Below, in pieces: positions 45,834 to 58,259 of a DNA stretch of 64,000 nucleotides. This stretch comes from Hofstenia miamia. Its lineage: Eukaryota; Xenacoelomorpha; Acoela. The translations under genes and the position numbers were made by a program. The first letter of the stretch is position 1. The number at the start of each line of letters is the position of its first letter. The stretch is from contig SCFE01000059.1 in assembly GCA_004352715.1 (NCBI GenBank), positions 406,696 through 470,695 of the forward strand. The letters are read 5' to 3'. The notes beneath the pieces were generated by a model. The model searched no databases. It was not told where the DNA came from and saw nothing but the letters and a program-made list of their open reading frames with translations.

Positions 45834-46098
45834 CAAGATGTTCAGATAAAAGTATGAATACGTGCCTACTCGTCAAATTATAAAAATTGTAATAAATATT
45901 TTGATAAAATTTAACAAAATCAAATTTGTAAAATTACGAAAAATTGTACTGGGTTTTAAAAAATTTGCACATAATATTAAATTTGAATACAAAAATTTGA
46001 TGTATCCTGTTGGGTAGAAAAAAATTGGGTTTGTAATGTTTAGCACCAACTTAAATGATATATTCTTATTTTAGAGGGGTCCGGACCCCATCGCCCCC
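45834..46098. other. AT-rich stretch before the third large gap
   Basis: Nothing recognised; the last 25 bases turn GC-rich (GGGGTCCGGACCCC-type) at the gap edge. Confidence 0.5.
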
Positions 46099-47098
46099 NN
46101 NNNNNNNNNNNNNNNNNNNNNNNNNNNNNNNNNNNNNNNNNNNNNNNNNNNNNNNNNNNNNNNNNNNNNNNNNNNNNNNNNNNNNNNNNNNNNNNNNNNN
46201 NNNNNNNNNNNNNNNNNNNNNNNNNNNNNNNNNNNNNNNNNNNNNNNNNNNNNNNNNNNNNNNNNNNNNNNNNNNNNNNNNNNNNNNNNNNNNNNNNNNN
46301 NNNNNNNNNNNNNNNNNNNNNNNNNNNNNNNNNNNNNNNNNNNNNNNNNNNNNNNNNNNNNNNNNNNNNNNNNNNNNNNNNNNNNNNNNNNNNNNNNNNN
46401 NNNNNNNNNNNNNNNNNNNNNNNNNNNNNNNNNNNNNNNNNNNNNNNNNNNNNNNNNNNNNNNNNNNNNNNNNNNNNNNNNNNNNNNNNNNNNNNNNNNN
46501 NNNNNNNNNNNNNNNNNNNNNNNNNNNNNNNNNNNNNNNNNNNNNNNNNNNNNNNNNNNNNNNNNNNNNNNNNNNNNNNNNNNNNNNNNNNNNNNNNNNN
46601 NNNNNNNNNNNNNNNNNNNNNNNNNNNNNNNNNNNNNNNNNNNNNNNNNNNNNNNNNNNNNNNNNNNNNNNNNNNNNNNNNNNNNNNNNNNNNNNNNNNN
46701 NNNNNNNNNNNNNNNNNNNNNNNNNNNNNNNNNNNNNNNNNNNNNNNNNNNNNNNNNNNNNNNNNNNNNNNNNNNNNNNNNNNNNNNNNNNNNNNNNNNN
46801 NNNNNNNNNNNNNNNNNNNNNNNNNNNNNNNNNNNNNNNNNNNNNNNNNNNNNNNNNNNNNNNNNNNNNNNNNNNNNNNNNNNNNNNNNNNNNNNNNNNN
46901 NNNNNNNNNNNNNNNNNNNNNNNNNNNNNNNNNNNNNNNNNNNNNNNNNNNNNNNNNNNNNNNNNNNNNNNNNNNNNNNNNNNNNNNNNNNNNNNNNNNN
47001 NNNNNNNNNNNNNNNNNNNNNNNNNNNNNNNNNNNNNNNNNNNNNNNNNNNNNNNNNNNNNNNNNNNNNNNNNNNNNNNNNNNNNNNNNNNNNNNNNN
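46099..47098. other. assembly gap, exactly 1,000 N
   Basis: Placeholder gap of unknown true size. Confidence 0.95.
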
Positions 47099-47699
47099 AC
47101 CAATCAGAGGCGTTTTTGTGCGTTCTCCTATGCCTTATATACACTACTCATATATGTCACGTTTCATAAGTTCTTCCTACCACCACCACAAATTTAGTAA
47201 TATAAGTATTACCACAACAAATTATTTTCAGGATTGCAATCGTCCTTTTTATCATTTAGAGAACATATCATTTCTTATATATTCAATTACAAAAATTCTC
47301 TGCCAACTTACACCAACTTACATCTGCTCAAAGTAAGTGGAATTTTCATAAACGCTCTTTCCTATAGCAGATGTTAGAAACATTTCACCAGTCAACAATG
47401 CAGGGCTGATTATATTTAAATAAAATGTTTTTTGTCATTTGCAAAGTTTAAGTTTTCAAGAGGATTTTTTCTTGTATTTCAATACCAATAAAAAACATTA
47501 GGCCTAAGCCCGGTCCAAGTTGCTGTGTCTAAAATCCGGCCCGAACCCAGCCAACGCCCCCAGGCCCAGCCCGACCCAAATTTAGGCCCAACCCAATTCC
47601 AACTCTGATTTATAATATTACTTTGAAATCGTAATTTAATAGCATACGTCTCTGTGAATTTATATGTGTATGCATGGTCTCAAGACGGCCTATTAGAAA
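47099..47699. other. non-coding stretch with GGCCC-rich patch
   Basis: Mostly AT-rich without a gene. 47505-47600 is a patch of loosely repeated GGCCC/GCCCGACCC words, resembling the GGTCAGG and GGGCC patches near 4434, 4985 and 24956. Confidence 0.5.
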
Positions 47700-48980
47700 T
47701 ATAGAGCCGAGTGAAGTATGTTGATATTTTTTACCTTCGGCCCTGGTGAGCATATCTGGCGTGGCTATGATGTAATTGTGGATTTTGAACATGGGGCGAT
47801 GTAAGAGTGTCTATATCTGACGTCGTTGGAATATAATGGTTATATTTTGGCAAGCAATTTTGTTTACAGTCTATTGTTTAAATGTAGCCAATTTATTATG
47901 AATATTAGATAAATAATTTTTAAATACCATTGAACTTCTATATGCAAAAACTTTACGACGTTTTTGGAATTATATTTTATTTCTATTTTTCGGTAAAAGT
48001 TGTAACTAACAATTATTTTCAAGCCAAAACATTTTTTAACATTGAGAAAAATACCTGTTTCACAGACAGCACATGTCAATTGCAAAATAAAAACTTTTTT
48101 AAAACTTGAATCGATAAATATTTCCAGAGACGCATACACTCACCATAAAGAGAAAACGAACATTTATAAATAATAAATTAATTTACAAAGAAAATATAAG
48201 ATGCACTAATAAATGATAAAGTTCACATAGCGAATTTCATCTACACTTCAATGAACAATGATAATGTTCGTCAAACCTTCATGTTGGTATGGGAATGCTG
48301 TAGGCAACAAATCAATGTGTATTTGCACGTTATGAATTTCATATGGTAGTATCTAATTAATGATTAATAAACAAATCAAATGAGGTGATAGATCACAGTA
48401 TAAAACACATGACAATTAAAAGTTTAAGCAAATTCAATTAAAAATATGTATTAACAAACAAACGACGTTTTTTAATACTATAAAGTATATAATAAATTTA
48501 ACATCAGACAGTAAATTCGCAACAATTCATTAAAATAAAATTGATTACGTTTTTAAAAGAAATATCTGTAAAACTTAACAAGAAATATTATTGCAAAAAA
48601 GCGTTAAGAATCAAAACAATATCTTAGATTTAATTATAAAATAGCTTACCAAAAAGTTTGAAATTTTTCAGGATAGTTCTTTCATCAATTTGAAATTCCA
48701 TTATACCAGCTGCGTATATTCATACGTGTAGAAAGTTGCATGCTTTCATAGACAATGTCCACATTAAATAATTTTTTATCTATATCCTATTGTTCAAATG
48801 TAAATATTTAAAAAATTATAAAAACGGTACAACCATGTAAAATTCCATTATATGCTGCATGTACAAAGTTGCACTTTTTCACAGTTAATGTTAACTTTAC
48901 GTAGTTTTATCTATATGCCATTGTTCAAATGTCAAAATGTATCCAATTGTAAACTTGCTATCTACCAATTGACATGTGCT
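47700..48980 (-). repeat. left arm of a large inverted repeat (family B, inverted copy)
   Basis: Reverse complement of 51843-52980 with high similarity, plus about 150 bp extra near 48780-48910 that looks like an internal duplication. A 91-residue open frame occurs in every complete copy (here 47864-48139) but has no recognised domain and is probably incidental. Confidence 0.85.
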
Positions 48981-50697
48981 AATTGATGAGTCATTAAACC
49001 GCAATTAATTCATGAATAATGAGGCGGTGTTGCTAAAAGATGTGAATATTCATACATTACATAGCCAAACTATACATAATTTTAAAGTGTACATTTGTAG
49101 TTTTAGACCATTGATAGGAATAGTATATTGAAATAATCATATATTTTTGTTAATGAACTTGCTATGTACACTGAATAATAGCTCTATTATTAAATTTCAT
49201 AAATTCTTGTTATTACCCAGAAATTGTTTTATATTTAACAGAACTTCTATTGTATGTATATATACAAAAGTTATATTTATCAATATATACATATAGCTTT
49301 CTTAAACATCTAATAAAAGTCTTAACATGAGCGACTTTACAAATTTTTCCATTTATTTTTAAAAAAATAACTGACTTCACTTGAATGAAATAAACCTTTT
49401 TACAATTGATGTACTAGCTTGAGAGAATAAAAAAGTAGCTTTTCATCATCATTTTGTATTAATGATGGACCTTGTGCCTGTAAATAAATTTCATTTATAT
49501 AATTTTGCATTAAAATATTTATCACGTTTATTCATTTTTATTAATATAAAAATATTTCTTTTTTGTTACAGTGTTTAATGTGTTTATTGAAGTTGATTCT
49601 ATATATTATGTAATCTTTTCAATAAATATTAAAGTTCATCTTTCAATTACATAATGTAATTTGTAGAATGCCTTAAAATGGGTATTATTTGCGATATTAA
49701 ATAAAATATATATAAACAAAACCATTAATGTTTAAAAATACAGAAAGAACATTTCAATAACAATAAATAATAGTACAATTTAAGTGTATGTACATTTTTC
49801 TTTCCCGTTTTTGAATATCTATACTAATTTTGTCATAAAATTAGCATTTTTTTCATTGCCTATGACGAAAAGATGTCTTCATTTTGACACATTATTCAGT
49901 TTTCACAATGATTCAAGTGGTGACGGTTGAATTCATTCAATAATGTAAGTTATTTTTGTATTTTAAAAAGTTAATATTACAAATTTTGTTTCATTTGATT
50001 TCGAATTACTATAAAATTTCATAATGTTTGCACACGTTTAATATCTTTGCTAACAAAATTTGTATTAGACTTGTTGAAAAACAATTTTTTAAAGGGGAAT
50101 TGTTTCTAACCACACATCATTCTGAAAGCATTGTAGAGGAAATAAATCCTAACACAAAACTTAAAACATTACAAATTTTTCTTTCACATATTTTGATTAT
50201 TAGCGTTTTTTTGGAATATAATTTCAAGATCTATGCATTTAGAAGCGTAAATTGGAAGTGTATGCAAACTCAAAACGTTATGCAAAATGAATATTTGTCA
50301 ATTGTGTTAAAAAATGTACTAGTGAAACCATAACAAAAAGAAACACTTCAGATGTATTAAAAGCCGTAGCAATACATCAAAATCTGAAGCTAAATAACGT
50401 CATGTACTCATTTGCGATTATCAAAAATTTCTCATTGACTGAAGAAAAATGTGAATGTTAATGCTTTTATCATTGCAAAGCTGTGTATAGCATTAAAAGC
50501 GTTTTGTTCTTAGTAAAGGAAAAGAAAATATCCCAAAGGCAAGTAAATTGTGCGAAAGGGCTAAAACAAATCACGAAAAACACAAAAAAGGAAAAAAATG
50601 TCCCAAAGGCAAGTAATATTGTGCCAACAGGTAAAAACAAATCACAAACAACACAAAGAGGAAAAGAAAGCGTGCAAACTCCAAGAAAGGAAAAACG
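48981..50697. other. spacer of the inverted repeat
   Basis: AT-rich sequence between the arms. Open frames at 50028-50333 and 50483-50764 have no recognised domain; the second is Lys-rich because of the minisatellite below. Confidence 0.5.
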
Positions 50698-50848
50698 TTG
50701 GAAAAGAAATGTAAGTCACAAATGTGGAAAAAAGTCGGAAAAGAAATGTAAGTCACAAACATAGAAAAAAGGTTGAAAAAGAAATGTAAGTCACAAACGT
50801 GGAATAACGTCGGAGAAGAAATGTAAGTCACAAACGTGGAAAAACCAT
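50698..50848. repeat. 37-bp minisatellite
   Basis: Four units of about 37 bp, each containing GAAATGTAAGTCACAAA followed by an A-rich spacer; a partial fifth lies at 50883-50897. Each unit carries a perfect GTAAGT splice-donor word (50711, 50748, 50786, 50823, 50891). Confidence 0.85.
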
Positions 50849-50927
50849 AGACTGTGTAAACTCAAAGAAAGAAAAAACGTCAGAAAAAATGTAAGTTTAA
50901 ACGCTATATATATATATATATATATAN

Positions 50928-51379
50928 TATTAAAAAACGTCGTTTGTTTGTTAATACATATTTTTAATTGAATTTGCTTAAACTTTTAATTGTCATGTGT
51001 TTTATACTGTGATCTATCACCTCATTTGATTTGTTTATTAATCATTAATTAGATACTACCATATGAAATTCATAACGTGCAAATACACATTGATTTGTTG
51101 CCGACAGCATTCCCATACCAACATGAAGGTTTGACGAACATTATCATTGTTCATTGAAGTGTAGATGAAATTCGCTATGTGAACTTTATCATTTATTAGT
51201 GCATCTTATATTTTCTTTGTAAATTAATTTATTATTTATAAATGTTCGTTTTCTCTTTATGGTGAGTATATGCGTCTCTGGAAATATTTATCGATTCAAG
51301 TTTTAAAAAAGTTTTTATTTTGCAATTGACATGTGCTGTCTGTGAAACAGGTATTTTTCTCAATGTTAAAAAATGTTTT
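50928..51379 (+). repeat. family B repeat, partial copy between two single N
   Basis: 452 bp matching 52203-52654 almost exactly (offset 1,275) and bounded by single N at 50927 and 51380 with TA microsatellites outside. Likely a contig-end echo of the copy at 52203, although at least one base differs (near 51269). Confidence 0.85.
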
Positions 51380-51386
51380 NATATAT

Positions 51387-51387
51387 A

Positions 51388-51448
<61 letters not shown>
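51387..51448. repeat. TA microsatellite
   Basis: Long uninterrupted TA run after the N at 51380. Confidence 0.95.
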
Positions 51449-51450
<2 letters not shown>

Positions 51451-51842
51451 CATCAATAAATCTTAATAACCAATTTACGATACTAATAACAAAACAACCA
51501 TTTTGAAATATTTCATATAAAAATTTCAACTTACAAATATTTTATTCTTGAATTCGAGGAGAAAAACGTATTGAAAAAGTATTTATTTCATTTGTACCAG
51601 AGGCATTGATTAATAAATCCTTTTACTATATTAAAATTTTAGGATTTTAGCTTTTATCATTTACATAAGTTTATAAATTGGGAAAAACATGTTGTAAAAA
51701 TAATTGGGATTGTTTTCCAAATTGCGAAAAATAATTTTTTGTATACTTAAAGAATTCTAGTATCATATGAAAATCTTTTATTTAATCGTGAAAATGTTAA
51801 AGTGATTTAAACTTCATGTTTGTAAAATTTGCACCAGTTTAT

Positions 51843-52980
51843 TAATTGGTAGATAGCAAGTATACAATTGGATACATTTTGACATTTAAACAATGAGATA
51901 TAGATAAAAAATTATGTAAAGTTGACATTGTCTATGAAAGCATGCAACTTTCTACACGTATGAATATACACAGCTGGTATAATGGAATTTCAAATTGATG
52001 AAAGAACTACCCTGAAAGATTTCAAACTTTTTGGTAAGCTATTTTATAATTAAATCTAAGATATTGTTTTGATTCTTAACGCTTTTTTGCAATAATATTT
52101 CTTGTTAAGTTTTACAGATATTTCTTTTAAAAACGTAATCAATTTTATTTTAATGAATTGTTGCGAATTTACTGTCTGATGTTAAATTTATTATATACTT
52201 ATTATTAAAAAACGTCGTTTGTTTGTTAATACATATTTTTAATTGAATTTGCTTAAACTTTTAATTGTCATGTGTTTTATACTGTGATCTATCACCTCAT
52301 TTGATTTGTTTATTAATCATTAATTAGATACTACCATATGAAATTCATAACGTGCAAATACACATTGATTTGTTGCCGACAGCATTCCCATACCAACATG
52401 AAGGTTTGACGAACATTATCATTGTTCATTGAAGTGTAGATGAAATTCGCTATGTGAACTTTATCATTTATTAGTGCATCTTATATTTTCTTTGTAAATT
52501 AATTTATTATTTATAAATGTTCGTTTTCTCTTTATGGTGAGTGTATGCGTCTCTGGAAATATTTATCGATTCAAGTTTTAAAAAAGTTTTTATTTTGCAA
52601 TTGACATGTGCTGTCTGTGAAACAGGTATTTTTCTCAATGTTAAAAAATGTTTTTGCTTGAAAATAATTGTTAGTTACAACTTTTACCGAAAAATAGAAA
52701 TAAAATATAATTCCAAAAACGTCGTAAAGTTTTTGCATATAGAAGTTCAATGGTATTTAAAAATTATTTATGTAATATTCATAATAAATTGGTTACATTT
52801 AAACAATAGACTGTAAACAAAATTGCTTGCCAACATAAAACCATTATATTCCAATGACGTCAGACATAGACACCCTTACATCACCCCATGTTCAAAGTCC
52901 ACAATTACATCATAGCCACTCCAGATATGCCCACCAGGGTCAAAGGCCAAAAATATCAACGTACTTCAATCGGATCTATA
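51843..52980 (+). repeat. right arm of the large inverted repeat (family B)
   Basis: Inverted partner of 47700-48980. The outer edge is at TATAGATCCG (52980) facing TATAGAGCCG (47700); the inner edge is near the words TTGGTAGATAGCAAG and their complement. No transposase was found between the arms. Confidence 0.85.
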
Positions 52981-53615
52981 CTACTCTTATTTAAAAATAG
53001 AAATACATTAAGGTTAAGGTTTTGTTATTGTTAAGTTTACCAGGGCGTACGCAGGATTTTCTGACGGGGGCATCTTAGTCATAACCCACCTGACGGGGAT
53101 GGGTGGACATTCCACCATGCCGCCGTTTGCATACGCCACTGAATTTAACTACTATCTTTAATGAAATAATATACTGCTTGAACTTACTATATAATGAATC
53201 TTGAATAACTGGCAATTAATATTTATATTATACAGGGTGTTTCAAAAGTATTGGAAACATAACGATTTTTAATAACTCAAAAACTATTAGGAGTTGAAAA
53301 ATAAAATTGGTGCCGTTGAAAAGGTTAAAGTTTCAAGTTTTGTGTGGAATCTTCAAATTTGCTCAATATGAGCACATTTGTTACACGGCAGACATCTAGT
53401 CGATAGTCCATTTCCTGCCAAAGACGTTCCACCTCAATGTCAATGGTTCCCACAGCTGCTGTTACTCTTGTTACTCGAACCTTTAGTTTGTCAATATCTC
53501 TTGGAAAGTGCGGCACATTCACTTGTTGCTTGACAAAGCTCCAAAGAAAAAAGTCACACGGGGTAAGAACTGGACATCTAGGAGGCCAGAGCATGAGAAC
53601 ATCATCACCTCGCCC
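52203..53615. repeat. 1,413-bp block duplicated across a single N
   Basis: Identical to 53617-55029 (offset 1,414), with an N at 53616. It includes part of family B, the small GGCGTACGC element and the left part of the mariner-like transposon (53233-53615). Probable assembly echo: the copy ends in the middle of the transposase. Confidence 0.92.
53041..53144. mobile_element. small repeat with GGCGTACGC / GCATACGCC ends
   Basis: About 100 bp starting GGCGTACGCAGG and ending GCATACGCC, an imperfect inverted pair, with G-rich strings inside. Also present in the echo at 54455-54558. Short MITE-like unit; family unknown. Confidence 0.4.
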
Positions 53616-54646
53616 NTATTAAAAAACGTCGTTTGTTTGTTAATACATATTTTTAATTGAATTTGCTTAAACTTTTAATTGTCATGTGTTTTATACTGTG
53701 ATCTATCACCTCATTTGATTTGTTTATTAATCATTAATTAGATACTACCATATGAAATTCATAACGTGCAAATACACATTGATTTGTTGCCGACAGCATT
53801 CCCATACCAACATGAAGGTTTGACGAACATTATCATTGTTCATTGAAGTGTAGATGAAATTCGCTATGTGAACTTTATCATTTATTAGTGCATCTTATAT
53901 TTTCTTTGTAAATTAATTTATTATTTATAAATGTTCGTTTTCTCTTTATGGTGAGTGTATGCGTCTCTGGAAATATTTATCGATTCAAGTTTTAAAAAAG
54001 TTTTTATTTTGCAATTGACATGTGCTGTCTGTGAAACAGGTATTTTTCTCAATGTTAAAAAATGTTTTTGCTTGAAAATAATTGTTAGTTACAACTTTTA
54101 CCGAAAAATAGAAATAAAATATAATTCCAAAAACGTCGTAAAGTTTTTGCATATAGAAGTTCAATGGTATTTAAAAATTATTTATGTAATATTCATAATA
54201 AATTGGTTACATTTAAACAATAGACTGTAAACAAAATTGCTTGCCAACATAAAACCATTATATTCCAATGACGTCAGACATAGACACCCTTACATCACCC
54301 CATGTTCAAAGTCCACAATTACATCATAGCCACTCCAGATATGCCCACCAGGGTCAAAGGCCAAAAATATCAACGTACTTCAATCGGATCTATACTACTC
54401 TTATTTAAAAATAGAAATACATTAAGGTTAAGGTTTTGTTATTGTTAAGTTTACCAGGGCGTACGCAGGATTTTCTGACGGGGGCATCTTAGTCATAACC
54501 CACCTGACGGGGATGGGTGGACATTCCACCATGCCGCCGTTTGCATACGCCACTGAATTTAACTACTATCTTTAATGAAATAATATACTGCTTGAACTTA
54601 CTATATAATGAATCTTGAATAACTGGCAATTAATATTTATATTATA

Positions 54647-55941
54647 CAGGGTGTTTCAAAAGTATTGGAAACATAACGATTTTTAATAACTCAAAAACTA
54701 TTAGGAGTTGAAAAATAAAATTGGTGCCGTTGAAAAGGTTAAAGTTTCAAGTTTTGTGTGGAATCTTCAAATTTGCTCAATATGAGCACATTTGTTACAC
54801 GGCAGACATCTAGTCGATAGTCCATTTCCTGCCAAAGACGTTCCACCTCAATGTCAATGGTTCCCACAGCTGCTGTTACTCTTGTTACTCGAACCTTTAG
54901 TTTGTCAATATCTCTTGGAAAGTGCGGCACATTCACTTGTTGCTTGACAAAGCTCCAAAGAAAAAAGTCACACGGGGTAAGAACTGGACATCTAGGAGGC
55001 CAGAGCATGAGAACATCATCACCTCGCCCAGATCTCCCAATCCATCTACCAGGCAGCCTTGTGTTAAGAAACTGCCTTACTCTAAGACTCCAGTGTGGTG
55101 GTGCACCATCTTGTTGAAAAATGCAGTCATCAGATTCTTCTTCTTCCAACTGAGCCATTAACCAGTCTTCCAGCATGTTGAGATAGGATTCACCAGTGAT
55201 AGTTGCCTCTTCAAAGAAGAATGGTCCATAGACACTTTTCTTGGAAATTGCACTCGTTCACTTTTGATGAATCTCGCTCGTGCTCAAGAAGGTCATGAGG
55301 ATTCTCAGTTTCCCTTATGCGAGTGTTATGCTTGTTAACTTTGCCTTTCAGATGGAAGGTTGCCTCACCGCTAAAACAACAGTCATCAAAGCCGTTATCT
55401 TCCAACTTCTCCTGCATTGCAATGCAAATGTCATTGCGAAGTGGCTTATCAATCTTATTCAACGTTTGGACCAACTTGAGCTTGTAAAGTACCATTTGCA
55501 GTCGTTTCCCTAAGACACGCCAGACAGTTTTTGGAGCAAGCTGAAGTTGCCTGCTCTCTCTTCTCACTGATTTATGGGGGCTCCGCTGAAAGGTTGTTCG
55601 AACTTGCTCAACTACATCTTCTGAAGTTGAAGGGCGACCTGTTTGCTTACTTGGCCACAAACACACATTTCCAAAAATTTAGCATGCCATCTGACAATGG
55701 ATTTCCTTTCAGAGGCTTTTTTTCAAAATTCTTGCAAAATGCAAGCTGAACACGTGTTCACGATTTAGTCATTGCAAAATGGAGGATGAAAAAGGCCTTT
55801 TTCTTATTGAGAGAATGTCATCACTGCACCCGGAAAGATAAGACAACAATCATTAGTATGACCAAAACTTGTTTACACAAGCTTTAAAATGGCACCAGAT
55901 ATACGCATTTGTAATGTTCCCAAGACTTTTGAAACACCCTG
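54647..55941 (-). mobile_element. Tc1/mariner-superfamily transposon, 1,295 bp with TA target sites
   Basis: Terminal inverted repeats start CAGGGTGTTTCAAAAGT(A/C)TTGG on both sides, each flanked by TA (54645-54646 and 55942-55943), the universal target of IS630-Tc1-mariner elements. The single transposase reads on the - strand. The ends are well preserved but the gene is broken, so the copy is dead. Confidence 0.88.
54739..55775 (-). pseudogene. Tc1/mariner-superfamily transposase, disrupted
   Basis: The N-terminal part (near 55775-55640) has stops. Next come a helix-turn-helix-like region, GRPSTSEDVVEQVRTTFQRS to SRQLQLAPKTVWRVLGKRLQ, and EATFHLKGKVNKHNTRI of the catalytic domain start (first Asp region), where the usual F-S-D-E reads F-S-G-E. 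After a break near 55200, the second part has FQQDGAPPHW (second catalytic Asp), RWIGRSGRG and WPPRCPVLTPCDFFLW (third acidic residue region, normally RSPDLTP). Both the loss of the first Asp and the change PD to PV in the third motif would abolish activity. Confidence 0.87.
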
Positions 55942-55943
55942 TA

Positions 55944-56464
55944 TAATTAGAGGTTAGAGGTCCATTTAATAAATGAACTATAAAAAATATATTTTATCTA
56001 CTCAGTAAATTCATTTAGTCATTTTTGAAAACTGAATATTATTAATATATGAACATAAAACATGGAATAGTGAATAATATTCAACTTTTATGCTTATTAA
56101 TATTTTAATATATACATATAAGCATTTTAGTATCACAAGTTCTAGTGGACAAATTTTTGAGAAGAAACGAAATCATAAATTTCATAAATATAAAAATTGT
56201 ACACGCATAAGGTCTAACTACTAAGAGCATTGTACAATCATAATTTGATATTGATATTTAAGCATTGACCTAGGTTTCAAAGAAAGGCAAACAATTTTCA
56301 CAATATTTTCACAACAGGTCGGATAATTGCCTTCAAAATGCTTATTAAATTATTCTCGCTAAATGAAAACAGAATTCTAAAAAAGGCAGCCAAAATAACA
56401 AATGTAGGTGAGTGCAATAACCGTTTATCCTGGGATGTAAAGTGAATTATTTAAATAACAAGCA
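55944..56464. other. non-coding stretch between two transposons
   Basis: AT-rich, nothing recognised. Confidence 0.5.
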
Positions 56465-56633
56465 TACCGTAAAACCTGTAATTGAAGGCCACGGCCTATT
56501 ATTTTTCAACCTTCTTGCTAGGGTGGCCTTCCATTACAGGTGGCCTTCAATTACAGGGTGGCCTTTAGTTTTCAACCTCCTCGTTAGGGTAGCCTTCTAT
56601 TACAGATGGCCTTCAATTACAGGTTTTACGGTA
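56465..56633. mobile_element. 169-bp MITE with perfect 27-bp terminal inverted repeats
   Basis: Left end 56465-56491 (TACCGTAAAACCTGTAATTG...) and right end 56607-56633 are perfect inverted complements. The inside repeats variants of GGTGGCCTTCAATTACAG several times. No coding capacity. It is followed by TA, and TA also begins the left end, so the target is probably TA. The perfect ends suggest a fairly young insertion. Confidence 0.85.
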
Positions 56634-57863
56634 TATCTAAAAACGCTACACACAACTGTGTTCAATACGAATTCTTAACAATTATATACTTCCAAATTTT
56701 ACCTTGAACCTAAACAAGATCCGAAAGTTGTCAAAAAAATTGTAAAAATAATCCATTATGCATGTGCATATACACCTAAAAATCAAACTAAGAAAAGCAA
56801 TGTATTTTTCTGAAATTTACTTCAAAAATGCTGTTACTTATATACACCTAACATAATTCGAAGCATGTGCTGTAATTACAGTACTAACATTCATAGAATA
56901 ATTATTTCCTAGGTCAAAATTCGTATTTGTCTGATAAAAGTTCACCCTTAATGTTGGAATTTCTCCGCGTTTTTCGATTGAACTGATTTAAAGTATCATT
57001 TAACTAAGATTAAGTACGCATTTGATTAGTGCAGCTGCTTGTATCTACATGTATCCAATTGCATATAACGGAGATATGATCATTAGCCAATCAAATTCTA
57101 CTTTCAAACAGTTTCACTTTAAATTATAAACTAGTGCTGCCTAAGAACTGTAAAGTCAAAAGCCAAATTTTTCAGTTTGGTTTGAGTTAGTCTTAATGAT
57201 GCGGGTCGACCCGAGGGGAAGGAATATAACCCTGCTTACACAGTTGACCGTTTGGCAAAAACAAGTCATATTTATCAAACCGTAGTAAGGTTGATTTACA
57301 AGGATTCTGAGGGTGGAAAAGAATTAACTTAGTGTCACAATTTGTTTATCAAGAAGGGTGTTTGGGATAAGGAATACAAAATAAAGTAGAAATTTCACCA
57401 CTTATTGCCTTTTGAATACCCAAAATTATTTTAATGGTCCAAATCCTTTAGAATTCCTTAAATTTTGTTATTTTATAAAGCTTCATTGGTTGTCAATTTC
57501 ATAAATTTCCTAAATACGTTTTTACAATAAATATTTAGTTTGTACATTGTTTATGCATAGGATGAAGCATTCGTTATAAATTATATAATTACTGAAGAAT
57601 TTGCTTCTATTGCATATGCAATGTATATATTTAAATGTTTCTAGCAAACTGGCGTATATTGAATAATATACTGGTGATATTGAACATTTCTGTAAGGTTG
57701 CATCACAGTCTCCTGCATTTTGATATTAAACATTGTTCTATGAATCAGTTAATAATTCTATTAACTTTGTCAGAGACTAATGCTCAATAAAATACGTACT
57801 TTGTACTTCCACTACATAATTGGTTTTTCATAATCTTACCGATACTTAACCGTTAATTAATAA
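56634..57863. other. non-coding stretch 3' of the SLC7 gene
   Basis: AT-rich, no recognised repeat. A last exon for transmembrane segment 12 of the transporter would be expected here on the - strand but I could not find one. Confidence 0.45.
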
Positions 57864-58259
57864 TTATGTTAAATTGATGTTTAAAAGAAATGAACCTGTA
57901 AAGATGAAAATAAATGGGCAACATAAAGACAGGATTCGCTCTCTTAATGTTTCAGCTGAATATTTCCATCTATGAATTGCCAAAGCCACTACAACAAAGG
58001 TATAGATATTCCACGAAGAAATTTGATGAACTATTACTAGATCAAAGTAGCTGTTGGAAAAAAATAGCAGAACAACAGCAACAAGTGGTCCAAGTAAGAC
58101 TAAGAAAACATCAGTCTTGCTAGAAGAATCGTGGATTATGAAGACCTTGGGCCAAAACCCTTTTTCAAGGATGTACTTTAAAATTGACTTGGAAGAGTAA
58201 ATCACTCCAAACGCTGTACCGAATGAAGTGAAGCACATAATTACCAATTGAAACCGTAT
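57864..58259 (-). CDS. SLC7 exon d (last visible)
   Basis: Starts after GCCTAG and reads IRFQLVIMCFTSFGTAFGVI, then two membrane segments (FLVLLGPLVAVVLLFF and WNIYTFVVVALAIHRW) and a third ending with FLLNINLT and a TAA. The stop falls before the expected TM12, so either the frame is read into an intron (a weak CAG/GTTCAT donor lies near 57899) or the gene is truncated. Confidence 0.7.
   Translation of the reverse strand: MRFQLVIMCFTSFGTAFGVIYSSKSILKYILEKGFWPKVFIIHDSSSKTDVFLVLLGPLVAVVLLFFSNSYFDLVIVHQISSWNIYTFVVVALAIHRWKYSAETLRERILSLCCPFIFIFTGSFLLNINLT

Noticed and set aside
52541-52816. A 91-residue frame conserved in every complete family B copy
   Set aside because: Copies are near identical at all positions, partly because of assembly echoes, so the frame is kept without selection; no domain and no start context.
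53325-53594. A second mariner-like transposase insertion
   Set aside because: It lies in the 1,413-bp block that is exactly repeated after a single N; most likely the same insertion assembled twice.
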